Source of the DNA: an uncultured Bacteroidia bacterium
Lineage (GTDB): Bacteria; Bacteroidota; Bacteroidia; Bacteroidales; F082
Length of the DNA: 50,029 bases
Assembly: GCA_902783365.1 (NCBI GenBank)
Contig: CACZQL010000054.1
Location: 1 to 50,029, forward strand
Direction: 5' to 3'
Under the pieces are notes generated by a model. That model was given only the letters and a program-made list of their open reading frames with translations. It was not told the DNA's origin and made no database searches. Shown here piece by piece: positions 26,349 to 37,381 of this stretch; positions within the stretch are counted from its first letter, which is position 1; each line of letters begins with the position of its first letter. A program made the translations under genes and the position numbers.

Positions 26349-28672
26349 AAGTTGTATCCCAACGAAAAGTACAACGAGAACCGGTTCGTGCAGTTGGACC
26401 ATTGCGCGGTAAGGGCAAGGGGGCCGATGGGACTGCTGTAGGCATACCGAATTCCCAATCCAACATAGAACTCACTGAAGAGGCGGCCATCCCGAAGGTC
26501 TTGGGTGTCAGCCCCTAACAGCACATTGGCCATGCCGGTAAGGTATTGCTTGTCAAGGAAATTGTAGCGCAGGTCGCAACGCAGAATGCTCGTGAGGTCG
26601 CTCGTCTCGCTGAGATGGCTCACACCGATGAAAGGCATCTGCTGATCGACATGCCTTCCGGGAATGTCGCCCCCGATGGCATTCCAAAGATTGGCATAGT
26701 TGGAACCGCCGAGCACTAAACGGCTGTAAACCTGTGGAATAATGGTGAGACTCCCATCCTTGGGGGTGTAATAGCCCTCGAAAGAGAGGCTGTAATCCTG
26801 GACGGGGGTGTTTGACCGAGTGGGGTCGAAATAAAGGTGCGCTTTGAGGTTGGTGTTGATACCGTGAGACGCGAAATAGGCGTTGTCAAGATTGTCGTAG
26901 TTGATGCTGAGATACGGGCCGAACAAACGGTTGTCGTTGAACGCATTGGATTGCACGATGGCCAACCCCATTGTGTCGAAGGTGTAAGTGTCGAAATAGG
27001 ATTGGTCGAAATGGGTGGCGGCGTAGGAGAAGCCTAACGAAGTGTTGATGTCAAGCAACTGAAACTGTGAGGCGTAGGCGCTGAATCGGTGCTGTGAGTA
27101 ATGCAGGTTGGTGTTCTTGCGCTGGTCTTGCACCATCACTTTGAAGTGTTGGCTGCGATAGTCGTAGGCCAGACTGAAATTGGCCACGGGGATCAACGAA
27201 TAGGAGCCGGTAATGTTAAATCGCGGATTATAGCTCAACTTGCCCCAGAGGTTCAGCTTGGGTCCGGAGAGTTTTTTCTCGTTGAGGCCCAAATTGATGA
27301 GCATGGCGGCACCCTCTTCGGTGTCGTAACGAGTACCGATGCCCACCACATGAGGAAGTGTCGGCTTGAAGTTGAGTACCAGCCTGTACGTCTTTGTGCC
27401 GTCACCGGGAAGCTGGAAGTCGCTTTCGTAGAGGTTGTAAGTGATGTCATTGAAGGCTCCTGTGCCACGGTAGAGACTTACCGCTCGCTCGATGTCCTCT
27501 GCCGAGACATAACGTCCGATGTCCAGGCCGCCTTTCTTCGCCAGCCAATTGTTGGGCAGGTTTTCGCTGGTGTTCATGGTGATGCTGCTGATGAAGATGG
27601 ACTCGTCCTTAAGGTTCTTGGCCTTGGGGGCATTGAGTGTCTTGCTCACGTGATAGCCTGCCTTTTTATCGACATATTGTTTGATGCGCAACAGCTGGGC
27701 GTGGTTTTGCTGTGCCTTTTGGTAGCCGCGATGCACCAAGGTGTCAATGGCCTCTGGGGTGAAGCTCAAAGTGCCATAGCCGGTGATGTCGGGGTTGAGA
27801 TATAGGGTGCAAAGCTTCCTGTTGGACTCTATTTTTGAGTTTACCGCATTGGAGATCAAATGGTTGAGTACGGCGGGAAGGGAAGGGACTTCGTTCAACT
27901 GAGTGTCTTGTTTGTCGCTGACTTCCACGCCAATGATGATGTCGGCGCCCATTTCTTTGAGCACGTCGGCGGGGAAGTTGTTGACAAGGCCGCCGTCAAC
28001 GAGCACCTTTTGGTCCATGAGCACGGGCGCGAACACGCCCGGGATGGCCATGCTGGCCCGCATGGCGGTGGGGACGCTGCCGTGACGGATCACCACTTCC
28101 TTGCCGGTGGCGATGTCGGTGGCCACGCAGGCGAAGGGGATGGGTAGCTTGTTGAAGTCAGTCTCTTCCTGGTAACCGATACTCAGGTCGTTGAAAAGGT
28201 TGATCAATGCGGTGTTGTTGACGTAAGCGCTGGGCAGGTAGCTGCTCAGCGGTTTTTTTTCGCCTTTCATGAAACCATTGGCGCCGAAAGGGATGTTCAT
28301 GAACATCGTGCTGTTGCGTTTGCGCATCTCAGGCGACATGGCGGAGCGGTCGAGGCTGTTGCCCACATACTCCGACCAATTCATGTTGGCGATGAGCACC
28401 GCCAACTCGTCGGGCGTGTAGCCCATGGCGTAAAGCCCACCTATGATGGATCCCATGCTGGTGCCAGCCACATAATCGACGGGGATCCCCATTTCCTCGA
28501 TGTATTTCAAGACCCCGATGTGGGCGGCGCCTTTGGCGCCACCCCCACCTAATACCACGCCCACCTTCGGCCTTGGAGCCTTGATGGTGTCCATCTTTTG
28601 ATGACGCTGCGCATTTAAGCAATTCGTCCCCAACAAGACACTTATCAGCAATATAATCTCAATCCTTTTCAC
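26345..28672 (-). CDS. Patatin-like phospholipase with C-terminal outer-membrane beta-barrel
   Basis: A 775-residue exported protein. A signal peptide (IILLISVLLGTNCLNAQ) is followed by a patatin domain: oxyanion loop LGGGGAKG at 41-48, nucleophile elbow GTSMG (S72) and catalytic Asp in VDGG (D226). A POTRA-like segment follows near 380-450 and a beta-barrel to the C-terminal SLYFSLGYNF, with the terminal aromatic expected for barrel assembly. It resembles PlpD-type secreted lipases with a fused Omp85-like barrel. The start is GTG 28672, since an in-frame stop lies just upstream; it sits inside a heptamer repeat. Confidence 0.9.
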   Translation of the reverse strand: MKRIEIILLISVLLGTNCLNAQRHQKMDTIKAPRPKVGVVLGGGGAKGAAHIGVLKYIEEMGIPVDYVAGTSMGSIIGGLYAMGYTPDELAVLIANMNWSEYVGNSLDRSAMSPEMRKRNSTMFMNIPFGANGFMKGEKKPLSSYLPSAYVNNTALINLFNDLSIGYQEETDFNKLPIPFACVATDIATGKEVVIRHGSVPTAMRASMAIPGVFAPVLMDQKVLVDGGLVNNFPADVLKEMGADIIIGVEVSDKQDTQLNEVPSLPAVLNHLISNAVNSKIESNRKLCTLYLNPDITGYGTLSFTPEAIDTLVHRGYQKAQQNHAQLLRIKQYVDKKAGYHVSKTLNAPKAKNLKDESIFISSITMNTSENLPNNWLAKKGGLDIGRYVSAEDIERAVSLYRGTGAFNDITYNLYESDFQLPGDGTKTYRLVLNFKPTLPHVVGIGTRYDTEEGAAMLINLGLNEKKLSGPKLNLWGKLSYNPRFNITGSYSLIPVANFSLAYDYRSQHFKVMVQDQRKNTNLHYSQHRFSAYASQFQLLDINTSLGFSYAATHFDQSYFDTYTFDTMGLAIVQSNAFNDNRLFGPYLSINYDNLDNAYFASHGINTNLKAHLYFDPTRSNTPVQDYSLSFEGYYTPKDGSLTIIPQVYSRLVLGGSNYANLWNAIGGDIPGRHVDQQMPFIGVSHLSETSDLTSILRCDLRYNFLDKQYLTGMANVLLGADTQDLRDGRLFSEFYVGLGIRYAYSSPIGPLALTAQWSNCTNRFSLYFSLGYNF

Positions 28673-28694
28673 CTTTTACCTTTCACCTTTCACC

Positions 28695-28696
<2 letters not shown>
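28669..28696 (-). repeat. Heptamer repeat across the M3 stop and patatin start
   Basis: Four 7-base units (+ strand TCACCTT, TTACCTT, TCACCTT, TCACCTT) fill the whole junction between the two reverse-strand genes. On the coding strand each unit holds TGA or TAA, so all three frames close within 28 bases after the M3 gene. The last unit supplies the GTG start of the patatin gene. Confidence 0.85.
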
Positions 28697-30815
<2,119 letters not shown>

Positions 30816-30836
30816 AGAAAAATTTTTTAAATAATC

Positions 30837-30867
30837 TTGCGGCAAAGATACGATTTTATTAACTTTG
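30837..30867 (+). promoter_or_regulatory. Bacteroidota-type promoter for the NfeD/SPFH genes
   Basis: TAACTTTG at 30860-30867 fits TAnnTTTG, and TTGC at 30837-30840 lies 20 bases upstream as the -33 element. The NfeD ATG is 40 bases downstream. Confidence 0.65.
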
Positions 30868-30873
30868 CAACAA
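30843..30873 (-). promoter_or_regulatory. Divergent promoter for the M3 peptidase gene
   Basis: Reading on the reverse strand, TATCTTTG (30850-30843) is a -7 element, with TTG 17-20 bases upstream (30873-30868). It lies inside the promoter of the opposite gene, so the two polymerases would compete. Confidence 0.6.
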
Positions 30874-30882
30874 ATAATCAAT

Positions 30883-30906
30883 TCAACAATTTAACAATTA
30901 AACAAT
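30883..30906 (+). repeat. Octamer repeat in the NfeD leader
   Basis: Three 8-base units, TCAACAAT, TTAACAAT and TAAACAAT, run right up to the NfeD ATG. They are A-rich and unstructured, which would suit SD-independent initiation. Confidence 0.75.
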
Positions 30907-31344
30907 ATGGAATACTATCAAATATGGCTTATCGCCGCCATCGTTTTGGTGATTATCGAGTTGCTCACCGCGGGTTTCGGGGTGATTTGTTTCGCTATTG
31001 GTGCATTGTTTTCAGCACTGGTCGCCTATTTCACTCCCAATATCCTTTGGCAACTCCTTGTCTTTGCCGTGGTGTCGATGCTTACGTTCATTTTCCTTCG
31101 TCCGGTCTTAATCAGGCTGTTGGAACGAAAAACCAAGGATGTGAAGACCAACGCCGACGCCCTCATCGGGAAAATAGGGGTCGTGTCTGAAACCATTGAC
31201 TCGACCAAGAACATCGGGCGTGTGGCCATCGATGGCGACGACTGGAAGGCGGTCTCTCATGACGGCACTGTTATTAATAAAGGTGAGAAAGTGAAAGTCC
31301 TCTCCCGCGACAGCATCATCCTCACCGTCACTTCTTCCTTCTGA
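30907..31344 (+). CDS. NfeD-like membrane protein
   Basis: A 145-residue short NfeD protein. Two or three membrane helices (IWLIAAIVLVIIELLTAGF, FAIGALFSALVAYF, LLVFAVVSMLTFIFL) precede a C-terminal OB-fold domain (GKIGVVSETID, GRVAIDGDDWKAVS, VKVLSRDSIILTV). NfeD proteins are encoded next to SPFH/stomatin proteins, exactly as here with a 26-base gap, and are thought to take part in membrane microdomain organisation. The stop lies within a heptamer repeat. Confidence 0.92.
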   Translation: MEYYQIWLIAAIVLVIIELLTAGFGVICFAIGALFSALVAYFTPNILWQLLVFAVVSMLTFIFLRPVLIRLLERKTKDVKTNADALIGKIGVVSETIDSTKNIGRVAIDGDDWKAVSHDGTVINKGEKVKVLSRDSIILTVTSSF

Positions 31345-31356
31345 CTTCTGACTTCT
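31329..31356 (+). repeat. Heptamer repeat across the NfeD stop codon
   Basis: Units CACTTCT, TCCTTCT, GACTTCT, GACTTCT continue into AAATTCT. TGA at 31342 (the real stop), TGA at 31349 and TAA at 31356 fall in three different frames. Confidence 0.8.
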
Positions 31357-31370
31357 AAATTCTTAACAAT

Positions 31371-32324
31371 ATGGGCACCACTGTACTAATCATCCTCATC
31401 GTTCTCGTTGTCATTTATGTGCTCAGCGGGATCAAGATCGTTTCCCAATCGGAAAACATGATCATCGAACGCCTCGGCAAATACAACCGTACCTTGACCG
31501 CAGGCATCAACGTCATCCTCCCCATTGTGGAGAAAGCCAAAGACACCATCGCCCGCCGGCAAAACGGGGCCTTGGTCCGCGTCTCGCGCATTGATATGCG
31601 TGAACAGGTTTATGATTTCGACAAGCAAAGCGTGATTACCAAGGACAATGTCATGACTGAGATCAATGCCTTGCTTTATTTCCAGATCGTCGATCCCATG
31701 AAGTCGGTCTATGAGATCCAGAACCTTCCTGTCGCCATCGAGAAACTTACCCAGACTACCCTCCGTAACGTGGTGGGCGAGATGGAACTTGATGAGACCC
31801 TTACTTCGCGCGACACGATCAACTCGAAACTCCGCACCGTCCTTGACGACGCCACCAACAAATGGGGCGTCAAGGTGAACCGCGTGGAGCTGCAAGACAT
31901 CACCCCGCCCGAGAGCATCCGTCGTACTATGGAACTCCAGATGCAGGCAGAGCGTAACCGCCGCGCCGAGATCCTCAAAGCCGAAGGTGAGAAGCAATCC
32001 CAAATCTTGAACTCCGAAGGCGAGAAACAGGCCGAGATCAATGCCGCCGAGGCTGACAAGCAAGCCAACATCCTCAAGGCCGAGGGTGAAGCCCGCGCCA
32101 AGATCCTCCAGGCCGAAGCTGAAGCCACCGCTATCCGCAACATCTCCGAGGCGGTCGCCGACCGTGGCGCCGACCCCGTCAACTACCTCCTCGCTGTCAA
32201 ATACATCGAGACCCTCAAGGAAATCGCCTCTGGACAGAACAATAAGACGGTCTATCTGCCTTACGAGGCTACCAACGTGCTCGGCTCTATCGGCGGTATC
32301 AAAGATTTGTTTCAGGTAAAATGA
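31371..32324 (+). CDS. SPFH/stomatin-like membrane protein (QmcA/PHB type)
   Basis: A 317-residue SPFH protein. One N-terminal membrane anchor (VLIILIVLVVIYVLSGI) is followed by the band 7 domain (SQSENMIIERLGKYNRTL, RISRIDMREQVYDF, TLRNVVGEMELDETLTSRD). A helical region then shows repeated AEGEKQ/AEAEA units at about 207-265. Such proteins oligomerise into large membrane-bound cages that recruit proteases such as FtsH. It pairs with the NfeD gene upstream. A probable terminator lies about 76 bases after the stop. Confidence 0.95.
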   Translation: MGTTVLIILIVLVVIYVLSGIKIVSQSENMIIERLGKYNRTLTAGINVILPIVEKAKDTIARRQNGALVRVSRIDMREQVYDFDKQSVITKDNVMTEINALLYFQIVDPMKSVYEIQNLPVAIEKLTQTTLRNVVGEMELDETLTSRDTINSKLRTVLDDATNKWGVKVNRVELQDITPPESIRRTMELQMQAERNRRAEILKAEGEKQSQILNSEGEKQAEINAAEADKQANILKAEGEARAKILQAEAEATAIRNISEAVADRGADPVNYLLAVKYIETLKEIASGQNNKTVYLPYEATNVLGSIGGIKDLFQVK

Positions 32325-32377
32325 CAAATTGACATAAAATTCTGCTATTTTGGTAGTGGTTTATGACAAATTGTCAT
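32321..32377. repeat. Two copies of a 15-base palindrome, 42 bases apart
   Basis: ATGACAAATTGTCAT at 32363-32377 is a palindrome around its central A. ATGACAAATTGACAT at 32321-32335, which includes the SPFH stop codon, is the same with one change. The spacing of 42 bases is close to four helical turns. It looks like a paired protein-binding site, but no regulator is encoded next to it. Confidence 0.55.
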
Positions 32378-32399
32378 TATTATCCATCAAAAAAATAAG

Positions 32400-32427
32400 A
32401 AAAGCGGCTCAAAAGGCCGCTTTTTTG
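32400..32427 (+). terminator. Rho-independent terminator after the SPFH gene
   Basis: AAAGCGGC at 32401-32408 pairs with GCCGCTTT at 32416-32423 around a 7-base loop, and six T run from 32421. This ends the NfeD/SPFH transcript before hsp20. Confidence 0.88.
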
Positions 32428-32548
32428 TTTTGGCTCACAATTTGACTAATGCGGCAATGTCTTTGAGAAAGTGAGTATCAAAGACAACAAACGGATTAGC
32501 AAACAAACAATAATAAATAAACCAACTAAAAAATAGGAGATCAAAATC

Positions 32549-32980
32549 ATGTTAGTAGCTAGAAGAACTCAGGATTTCATGCCTACCTTATTCAATGAAT
32601 TGATGAACATGAACATGGTTTCATATTCAGAACCAAAGATGAACGTCATCGAGACCAAAGAGAACTACAAGATTGAGTATTGCGTGCCCGGCTTGAAGAA
32701 AGAGGATCTCAAGATCCATATCGACAGCGATGGCAACCTCGTGGTGGAGATGAGCAAGGAAACCTCCAACGACAAGAAAGAGGATAAGAAGGACAACGGC
32801 GTGCGCTACCTGCGTCACGAGTTCTCTTCCGAACAGTTCAGCAACACCCTGGCACTGCCTGACGATATCCATCGTGAGCAGATTACCGCCAAAGTTGAGA
32901 ACGGTGTCCTCGAAATCATCCTCCCCAAGGTGACGGTCGAAGAGAAAAAGGCCTTGGTGCAACACATCGAAGTCCAGTAA
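32549..32980 (+). CDS. Small heat shock protein (Hsp20/alpha-crystallin)
   Basis: A 143-residue Hsp20 chaperone. The alpha-crystallin domain runs from about residue 30 (MNVIETKENYKIEYCVPGL) to 130, with KVENGVLEIILPK near its end as the conserved A-x-x-x-n-G-v-L strand. It holds unfolding proteins in a refoldable state as ATP-independent oligomers. AGGAG at 32535-32539 is a real Shine-Dalgarno sequence nine bases before the ATG, unusual in this window and consistent with high expression. It stands alone between two terminators. Confidence 0.95.
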   Translation: MLVARRTQDFMPTLFNELMNMNMVSYSEPKMNVIETKENYKIEYCVPGLKKEDLKIHIDSDGNLVVEMSKETSNDKKEDKKDNGVRYLRHEFSSEQFSNTLALPDDIHREQITAKVENGVLEIILPKVTVEEKKALVQHIEVQ

Positions 32981-33001
32981 TTGTTTCATAATCAACGCAT
33001 G

Positions 33002-33033
33002 AAAAAAGGGCGACCCTTGGGCCGCCCTTTTTG
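33002..33033. terminator. Bidirectional terminator between hsp20 and the M16 gene
   Basis: AAAAAGGGCG at 33003-33012 pairs with CGCCCTTTTT at 33023-33032. The A-run and T-run on either side let it work for both converging genes. Confidence 0.88.
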
Positions 33034-33049
33034 CGTTTGTCCTTTTCGT

Positions 33050-35914
33050 TTATTCTTTGATGATTTGCTTGTATTTCAACTCGGTGAAATTGCCAAATTG
33101 CTTCAGCTCCTTCTTGTTGATTTTCTTCAGGTTGCCCGACATCATGATGACCACGGGACGGTCTTTGATGTTGCGCTCGTAGAAACTCATCACGTCCTTG
33201 AACTCAGCCTTACGGATAATCTCCGTGACCTCTGCTCTTGGGTCGTGGTCGTAGCCTTTCTGCATCCAGTTTCTCACTGCGTTGGGCTTGTTGCGGAAAG
33301 TGATGTAGTCGCTGGCCCTCGACTTGAGCAAGGCCTCTTTCGAGGCGTTGAATTTCTCGCGGCGCTCTGGCATGTTGGTCATCAGGTCGGTCATCACCGT
33401 GATGCCGTCGATGGTCTTGTCGCTCTGCGTGCCAAGGAACCCGAAGAGATGCCCGGGCTTGCGCTCCAAGTAGTCGTTTCTGAATGTCGAATAGGCAGTG
33501 TAACCCAAGGAACGGAATTCCCTGACCTCCTGGAACACGATGGAGTACATGTCAGTGCCAAAATACTTGCTGAACACTGAAGCCATGGCCTCGTCCTCCT
33601 TGCTCAGCTTCTCGCTGGGGATATAGAAATAAATGTTGCTTTGGCGGAATTTCTTGTTGTGGTTGGCAAATACCTGGTTCTCAGTGAAGCGGTTCTCCAC
33701 CCTGACTTTCTCTTGACCCTTCAAGGGTTTCAGGGGCAGAAGGTTGTGGTTTTTGATGGTTTTCGCCATCACGAAGGGGAACTGGTTGCCGCTATAGGTC
33801 ACGTATCCGTCGTATTGAAGGGCTTTGGCCACCTTGGCGAGGAAGTCGGAGCCGCTGAACTTCGACCATTCCTTGATGCTGCTATGGTTCAGGAAGGTGG
33901 AGCGGTCGCCGTAAAGGGCGTACTCCCGCACGGCATCGGCGAGGGTGGAGGCGTCGTCTTTCATGGTTTTGATTTCCATCATCTCGTTCTCCACCATCAG
34001 GTTGATCTTGCTTTCATCGTTGGAGGGGTTGTACAGCTTCTCGTGGCAGAGGTCCAGCAATTCTTCCAGGTCTTTCTCGAAACCGGTGATGGTGACGGTG
34101 AAATAGTTTTCGGAAGTGCCACAGCTGATGCTGGCGCCCAGTTTTTGCAGCTGAAGGGCGAGTTCCTCGTAAGTCTTGTCCTCAGTGCCTTGCATCTCCA
34201 AGTACATGGCGGCCTTGTCCAAGTCGGCATCGTCCAACGTCCCGTAATTGAAATTGAACTTGAGTTCGAAGATGTCGTTGGCGGTGTTGATGGTGGAGTA
34301 GAGCTTGAAACCGTCGCTGATGTCGGTGATTTTCACTTCTTCACCGATATTGATGACTTGCGGTTTCACTTCCGGCACCTGTTCGGCTTCGATCATCTTG
34401 GCGAATTCCGACTTGGCTTCGGTGTTCTTGGCCTCGATGGGTTTCCAGTTGGGCTTCTCGATCTTGTCCTTGGGGGCGGAGCCCATCTTGGAACGGAGGC
34501 TTAGATAGTCGTTACCGAAGTATTTGTTGGCCACGGCCACCACTTCCTCTTTGGTGATGGTCTTGATGCGCTCGGTCTCAGCCAGATACTCTTCGTAGGT
34601 CTGGCGGTCTGACTCCATACCAAGGAAGAGGTTGGCGAGACGGTTGAGGCTTTCGTTGGCGCGCAGACGGTCGGTGAGCATTCCCATGCGCATGGCCTCG
34701 AAGAGGTCGTCGCTGAAATCGCCATTTTTCACTTGATTAAGGCAGTCGAAAATCAAAGCCTCGGCTTCTTCGTGCGATTGTCCAAGCAGTTTGGGGACGT
34801 AAAGAATCACGTTGGAACCGTGGTCTTCCAAGGAAAGCGGCATCAGCATGGCGGCCATGAGCTTGTTGTCGAGCATCAGCTTGTCGGCCAGGCCGGTCTC
34901 GCCGTTGAAGAAGATGGCGCAGGCCATCGTCAAGGGAATCATGTCGGGATCGGAGCTTTTGATGCCGGGGAACACCAAGGCACCCATCTTGACGGGGGTC
35001 ATATTGACTTCTTTCACCGTGGGGCCGTTGAACTTGGGAAGGTCGTATTTGGGCGTCGGCGGGAGTGTGCCTTTGCGCCAGGTGCCGAACTTTTCGGCCA
35101 CGACAGGTTCTACCTCCTCGATGTTGAAGTCGCCGACCAGGATCAGGGTCATGTTGTTGGCCACATAGTAGGTGTTGTAGAATTCGCGCATCTTGGAGGG
35201 TTGGGGATTCTTCAGGTGCTCGGTGTAGCCAATGATGGGGCGACCGTAGGGATGGCTGCCGAAGGCCTCCTTGAAGAGCAACTCCTGGAAGGCGTTGGTG
35301 GGATTGTCGCCGTACATGTTCTTCTCTTCATACACGGTCTCCAGCTCCGATTGGAACAGACGGAAGATGGGGTTGCGGAAGCGTTCCACATACACATCCA
35401 TCCACTTGTTGAGCTGGTTGGAAGGGAAGGTGTTGTAATAGACGGTTTGGTCGTAAGAGGTGCCAGCGTTCAAGCCGGTGCCTCCCATCTGGGTGAGGAT
35501 GACATCCACTTCGTTGGGAATGGCATAGTCGGTGGAGGCGATGCTCAACGCATTGATTTTTTTCTGGATGGCGGTACGAGCGGCGGGGTCGGTGGTCTCA
35601 TGCAACTTGTCGTACATCAGGCTGATGCTGTCGAGATACACCTTTTCCTTTTCCCAGTTGATGGTGCCGATGCGGTCGGTGCCCTTGAACATGATGTGTT
35701 CAAAATAATGGGCCATGCCGGTGGCGTCAGTGGGGTCGTTTTTACTTCCAGCGTGGACAAACACCGCGCCGTAAATCTCAGGTTGTGAATGGTTTTCACA
35801 CATTACCACCTTCAAGCCGTTGTCGAGATAGGTGGTCTTTGTCTTGAGTCCCATCTGGGCAAACAGCGTGGTGCATCCCAAGAGGGCAATGAGGAATAAG
35901 AATGTTTTTTTCAT
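33050..35914 (-). CDS. M16-family zinc metalloprotease (insulinase-like), exported
   Basis: A 954-residue two-lobed M16 protease. After a signal peptide (FLFLIALLGCTTLFAQ) the inverted zinc motif HxxEH is at 69-73 in MAHYFEHIMFKG, with the distal Glu expected in ELETVYEEKNMY. The second half repeats the M16 fold without the zinc motif, as usual for this architecture, and carries the substrate-binding R/Y region (REFRSLGYTAYS). It degrades peptides in the periplasm or at the outer membrane. It follows the M28 gene by 21 bases, so the two are likely co-transcribed. Confidence 0.94.
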   Translation of the reverse strand: MKKTFLFLIALLGCTTLFAQMGLKTKTTYLDNGLKVVMCENHSQPEIYGAVFVHAGSKNDPTDATGMAHYFEHIMFKGTDRIGTINWEKEKVYLDSISLMYDKLHETTDPAARTAIQKKINALSIASTDYAIPNEVDVILTQMGGTGLNAGTSYDQTVYYNTFPSNQLNKWMDVYVERFRNPIFRLFQSELETVYEEKNMYGDNPTNAFQELLFKEAFGSHPYGRPIIGYTEHLKNPQPSKMREFYNTYYVANNMTLILVGDFNIEEVEPVVAEKFGTWRKGTLPPTPKYDLPKFNGPTVKEVNMTPVKMGALVFPGIKSSDPDMIPLTMACAIFFNGETGLADKLMLDNKLMAAMLMPLSLEDHGSNVILYVPKLLGQSHEEAEALIFDCLNQVKNGDFSDDLFEAMRMGMLTDRLRANESLNRLANLFLGMESDRQTYEEYLAETERIKTITKEEVVAVANKYFGNDYLSLRSKMGSAPKDKIEKPNWKPIEAKNTEAKSEFAKMIEAEQVPEVKPQVINIGEEVKITDISDGFKLYSTINTANDIFELKFNFNYGTLDDADLDKAAMYLEMQGTEDKTYEELALQLQKLGASISCGTSENYFTVTITGFEKDLEELLDLCHEKLYNPSNDESKINLMVENEMMEIKTMKDDASTLADAVREYALYGDRSTFLNHSSIKEWSKFSGSDFLAKVAKALQYDGYVTYSGNQFPFVMAKTIKNHNLLPLKPLKGQEKVRVENRFTENQVFANHNKKFRQSNIYFYIPSEKLSKEDEAMASVFSKYFGTDMYSIVFQEVREFRSLGYTAYSTFRNDYLERKPGHLFGFLGTQSDKTIDGITVMTDLMTNMPERREKFNASKEALLKSRASDYITFRNKPNAVRNWMQKGYDHDPRAEVTEIIRKAEFKDVMSFYERNIKDRPVVIMMSGNLKKINKKELKQFGNFTELKYKQIIKE

Positions 35915-35935
35915 GTGTTATTGATCGTTGATTGA

Positions 35936-37375
35936 TTAAAAATAATATCCAATAGTAAGGATTCCCGATTGGATTTTGGCTTGAGGCATGTCCGTGCCAG
36001 AAAACATGGGATTCAGTTGATAGCGTCGGCTTCCTGTAAGATTGACCTTCCCGAATTGGAAGCCAAGGCTCCAGCTCAGGCCCCATTGGTTGGGGTCGAT
36101 CTGCACCCCTGGCATCCCTTTTAAGTCGGTGCTCAGGAGATGTCCGTAATAGCCTCCGAAGCCCAAACGGAAATCCAGGCCGCTGCTGCCAAATTCCAAA
36201 AGGAGATTGACTGGCACCAACACCGACTGTTGCCGATAGGGTAGGTAGGTGTTGAACAGATCGTTCTCGTCGGGATATTTTGCCCTGAGCAACTCATAGA
36301 GGGCGCCGGTCTGCAACGAGAAGTGCGACCCGAGATGGACTTCTGCCATGAGGCCGGCGTCAACGCCGTATTGGTTCTTTCCGTTGAACCCGGCTTTTGG
36401 GAAGGTGATGTTCGCGTTGACCAACGACACCGAAGGTCCGATCTCAATCACGCTTTTCTTGCCTCCGTGGATGGGTGAGATTTTGCCGGAAGGCGCAAAG
36501 CTTGGATCGTTGGCGCAGTGGAGGGTGACATCGGCCAGATAGTCCGTCACCAGGTCGAGCCCGGGATAATCGATGAGCTCGGCGTCGTCTTCGGGTTGAT
36601 GGTAAGGCGATTTCAATCCCGTGGTGACATGGAGTGTGGCGACACCTTTCTCGGCGAATCCTTGGGTGTCGGTCGCCCCAAAGAGGGAAGTCTCAAAGTT
36701 TTTGGGACTGACGGTGATATGCGTCTTCTTGGCTTCGTCCTTCAGCAGGCGCTTCCCGTTCTTAATGGTGGCGGCCCCATTGAGTTGCAGGCTTTTGCCT
36801 TTCTCGAGCCATCCCACCATGTCGATGCTCATCATCAGCTTGACTTTCGATACGTCTATCTTCTTTGAGAAGTCATACGAGCCCCACAGGCCTTTCTCCT
36901 CAGCGTCGAAGGCTACGACGATGATGCTGCGTTTCAAGGTGTTCTGCTGTTGCTTGAGGATGCGCGCCATCTCGATGATGGTGGCTGTGCCAGAGGCGTT
37001 GTCGTCGGCTCCGTTATACACCTTCTCGTTTCTGATGCCAAGATGGTCGTAGTGCGCACCGATAATGATGTACTCGTCTTTCAACACAGGGTCGTTGCCG
37101 GGAATGAGGCCCACCACGTTCCGGTAGGTAGTAGTCCCGTATTTTTCGAAAGGTTGATACCATCCATCTTCAAAGAAAGGCTGGAGACCGATTTCCTCGA
37201 ACTGTTGCACGATGTACGAGGCTGCTTTTTGGGCATGTACCGTTCCCGCCTCGCGTCCACAAAGGGAGTCGCTCGCCAAATAATACACGTGATGGGTCAA
37301 ACGTTCTTGCTGGGTTTGCGCAAACAGGATACTGCATCCCATCAAAGCGATCAGTAAGCAAAGGTTTCTCTTCAT
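35936..37375 (-). CDS. M28 aminopeptidase fused to an outer-membrane beta-barrel domain
   Basis: A 479-residue exported protein. After a signal peptide (LCLLIALMGCSILFAQ), an M28 zinc-peptidase domain spans about 25-285 with ligands H108 (GAHYDH), D124 (GADDNASG), E159/E160 (FDAEEKG), D185 (SIDMVG) and H259 (PYHQPEDD). From about 307 to the end is a separate beta-rich domain (VIEIGPSVSLVNANITF to SGILTIGYYF) resembling the PorT-like outer-membrane barrel, with the aromatic C-terminus expected. The fusion suggests a peptidase tethered to the outer membrane. ATG 37375 is preferred to GTG 37381. It follows the GntR gene by six bases. Confidence 0.9.
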   Translation of the reverse strand: MKRNLCLLIALMGCSILFAQTQQERLTHHVYYLASDSLCGREAGTVHAQKAASYIVQQFEEIGLQPFFEDGWYQPFEKYGTTTYRNVVGLIPGNDPVLKDEYIIIGAHYDHLGIRNEKVYNGADDNASGTATIIEMARILKQQQNTLKRSIIVVAFDAEEKGLWGSYDFSKKIDVSKVKLMMSIDMVGWLEKGKSLQLNGAATIKNGKRLLKDEAKKTHITVSPKNFETSLFGATDTQGFAEKGVATLHVTTGLKSPYHQPEDDAELIDYPGLDLVTDYLADVTLHCANDPSFAPSGKISPIHGGKKSVIEIGPSVSLVNANITFPKAGFNGKNQYGVDAGLMAEVHLGSHFSLQTGALYELLRAKYPDENDLFNTYLPYRQQSVLVPVNLLLEFGSSGLDFRLGFGGYYGHLLSTDLKGMPGVQIDPNQWGLSWSLGFQFGKVNLTGSRRYQLNPMFSGTDMPQAKIQSGILTIGYYF

Positions 37376-37381
37376 AAACAC

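Noticed and set aside
30883..30906. Treating the octamer in the NfeD leader as an all-frame stop element
   Set aside because: It lies upstream of a gene with a divergent neighbour, so there is no translation to stop; an unstructured leader is simpler.
32427..32548. Promoter for hsp20 from TTTGAC (32441) and TGTCTTTG (32458)
   Set aside because: The -7 match is imperfect and the spacing is too short for a Bacteroidota promoter, so it is not listed.
33641..35788. Open frames on + opposite the M16 protease gene
   Set aside because: The M16 frame has the zinc motif, signal peptide and full length; the opposite frames have no recognisable domain.
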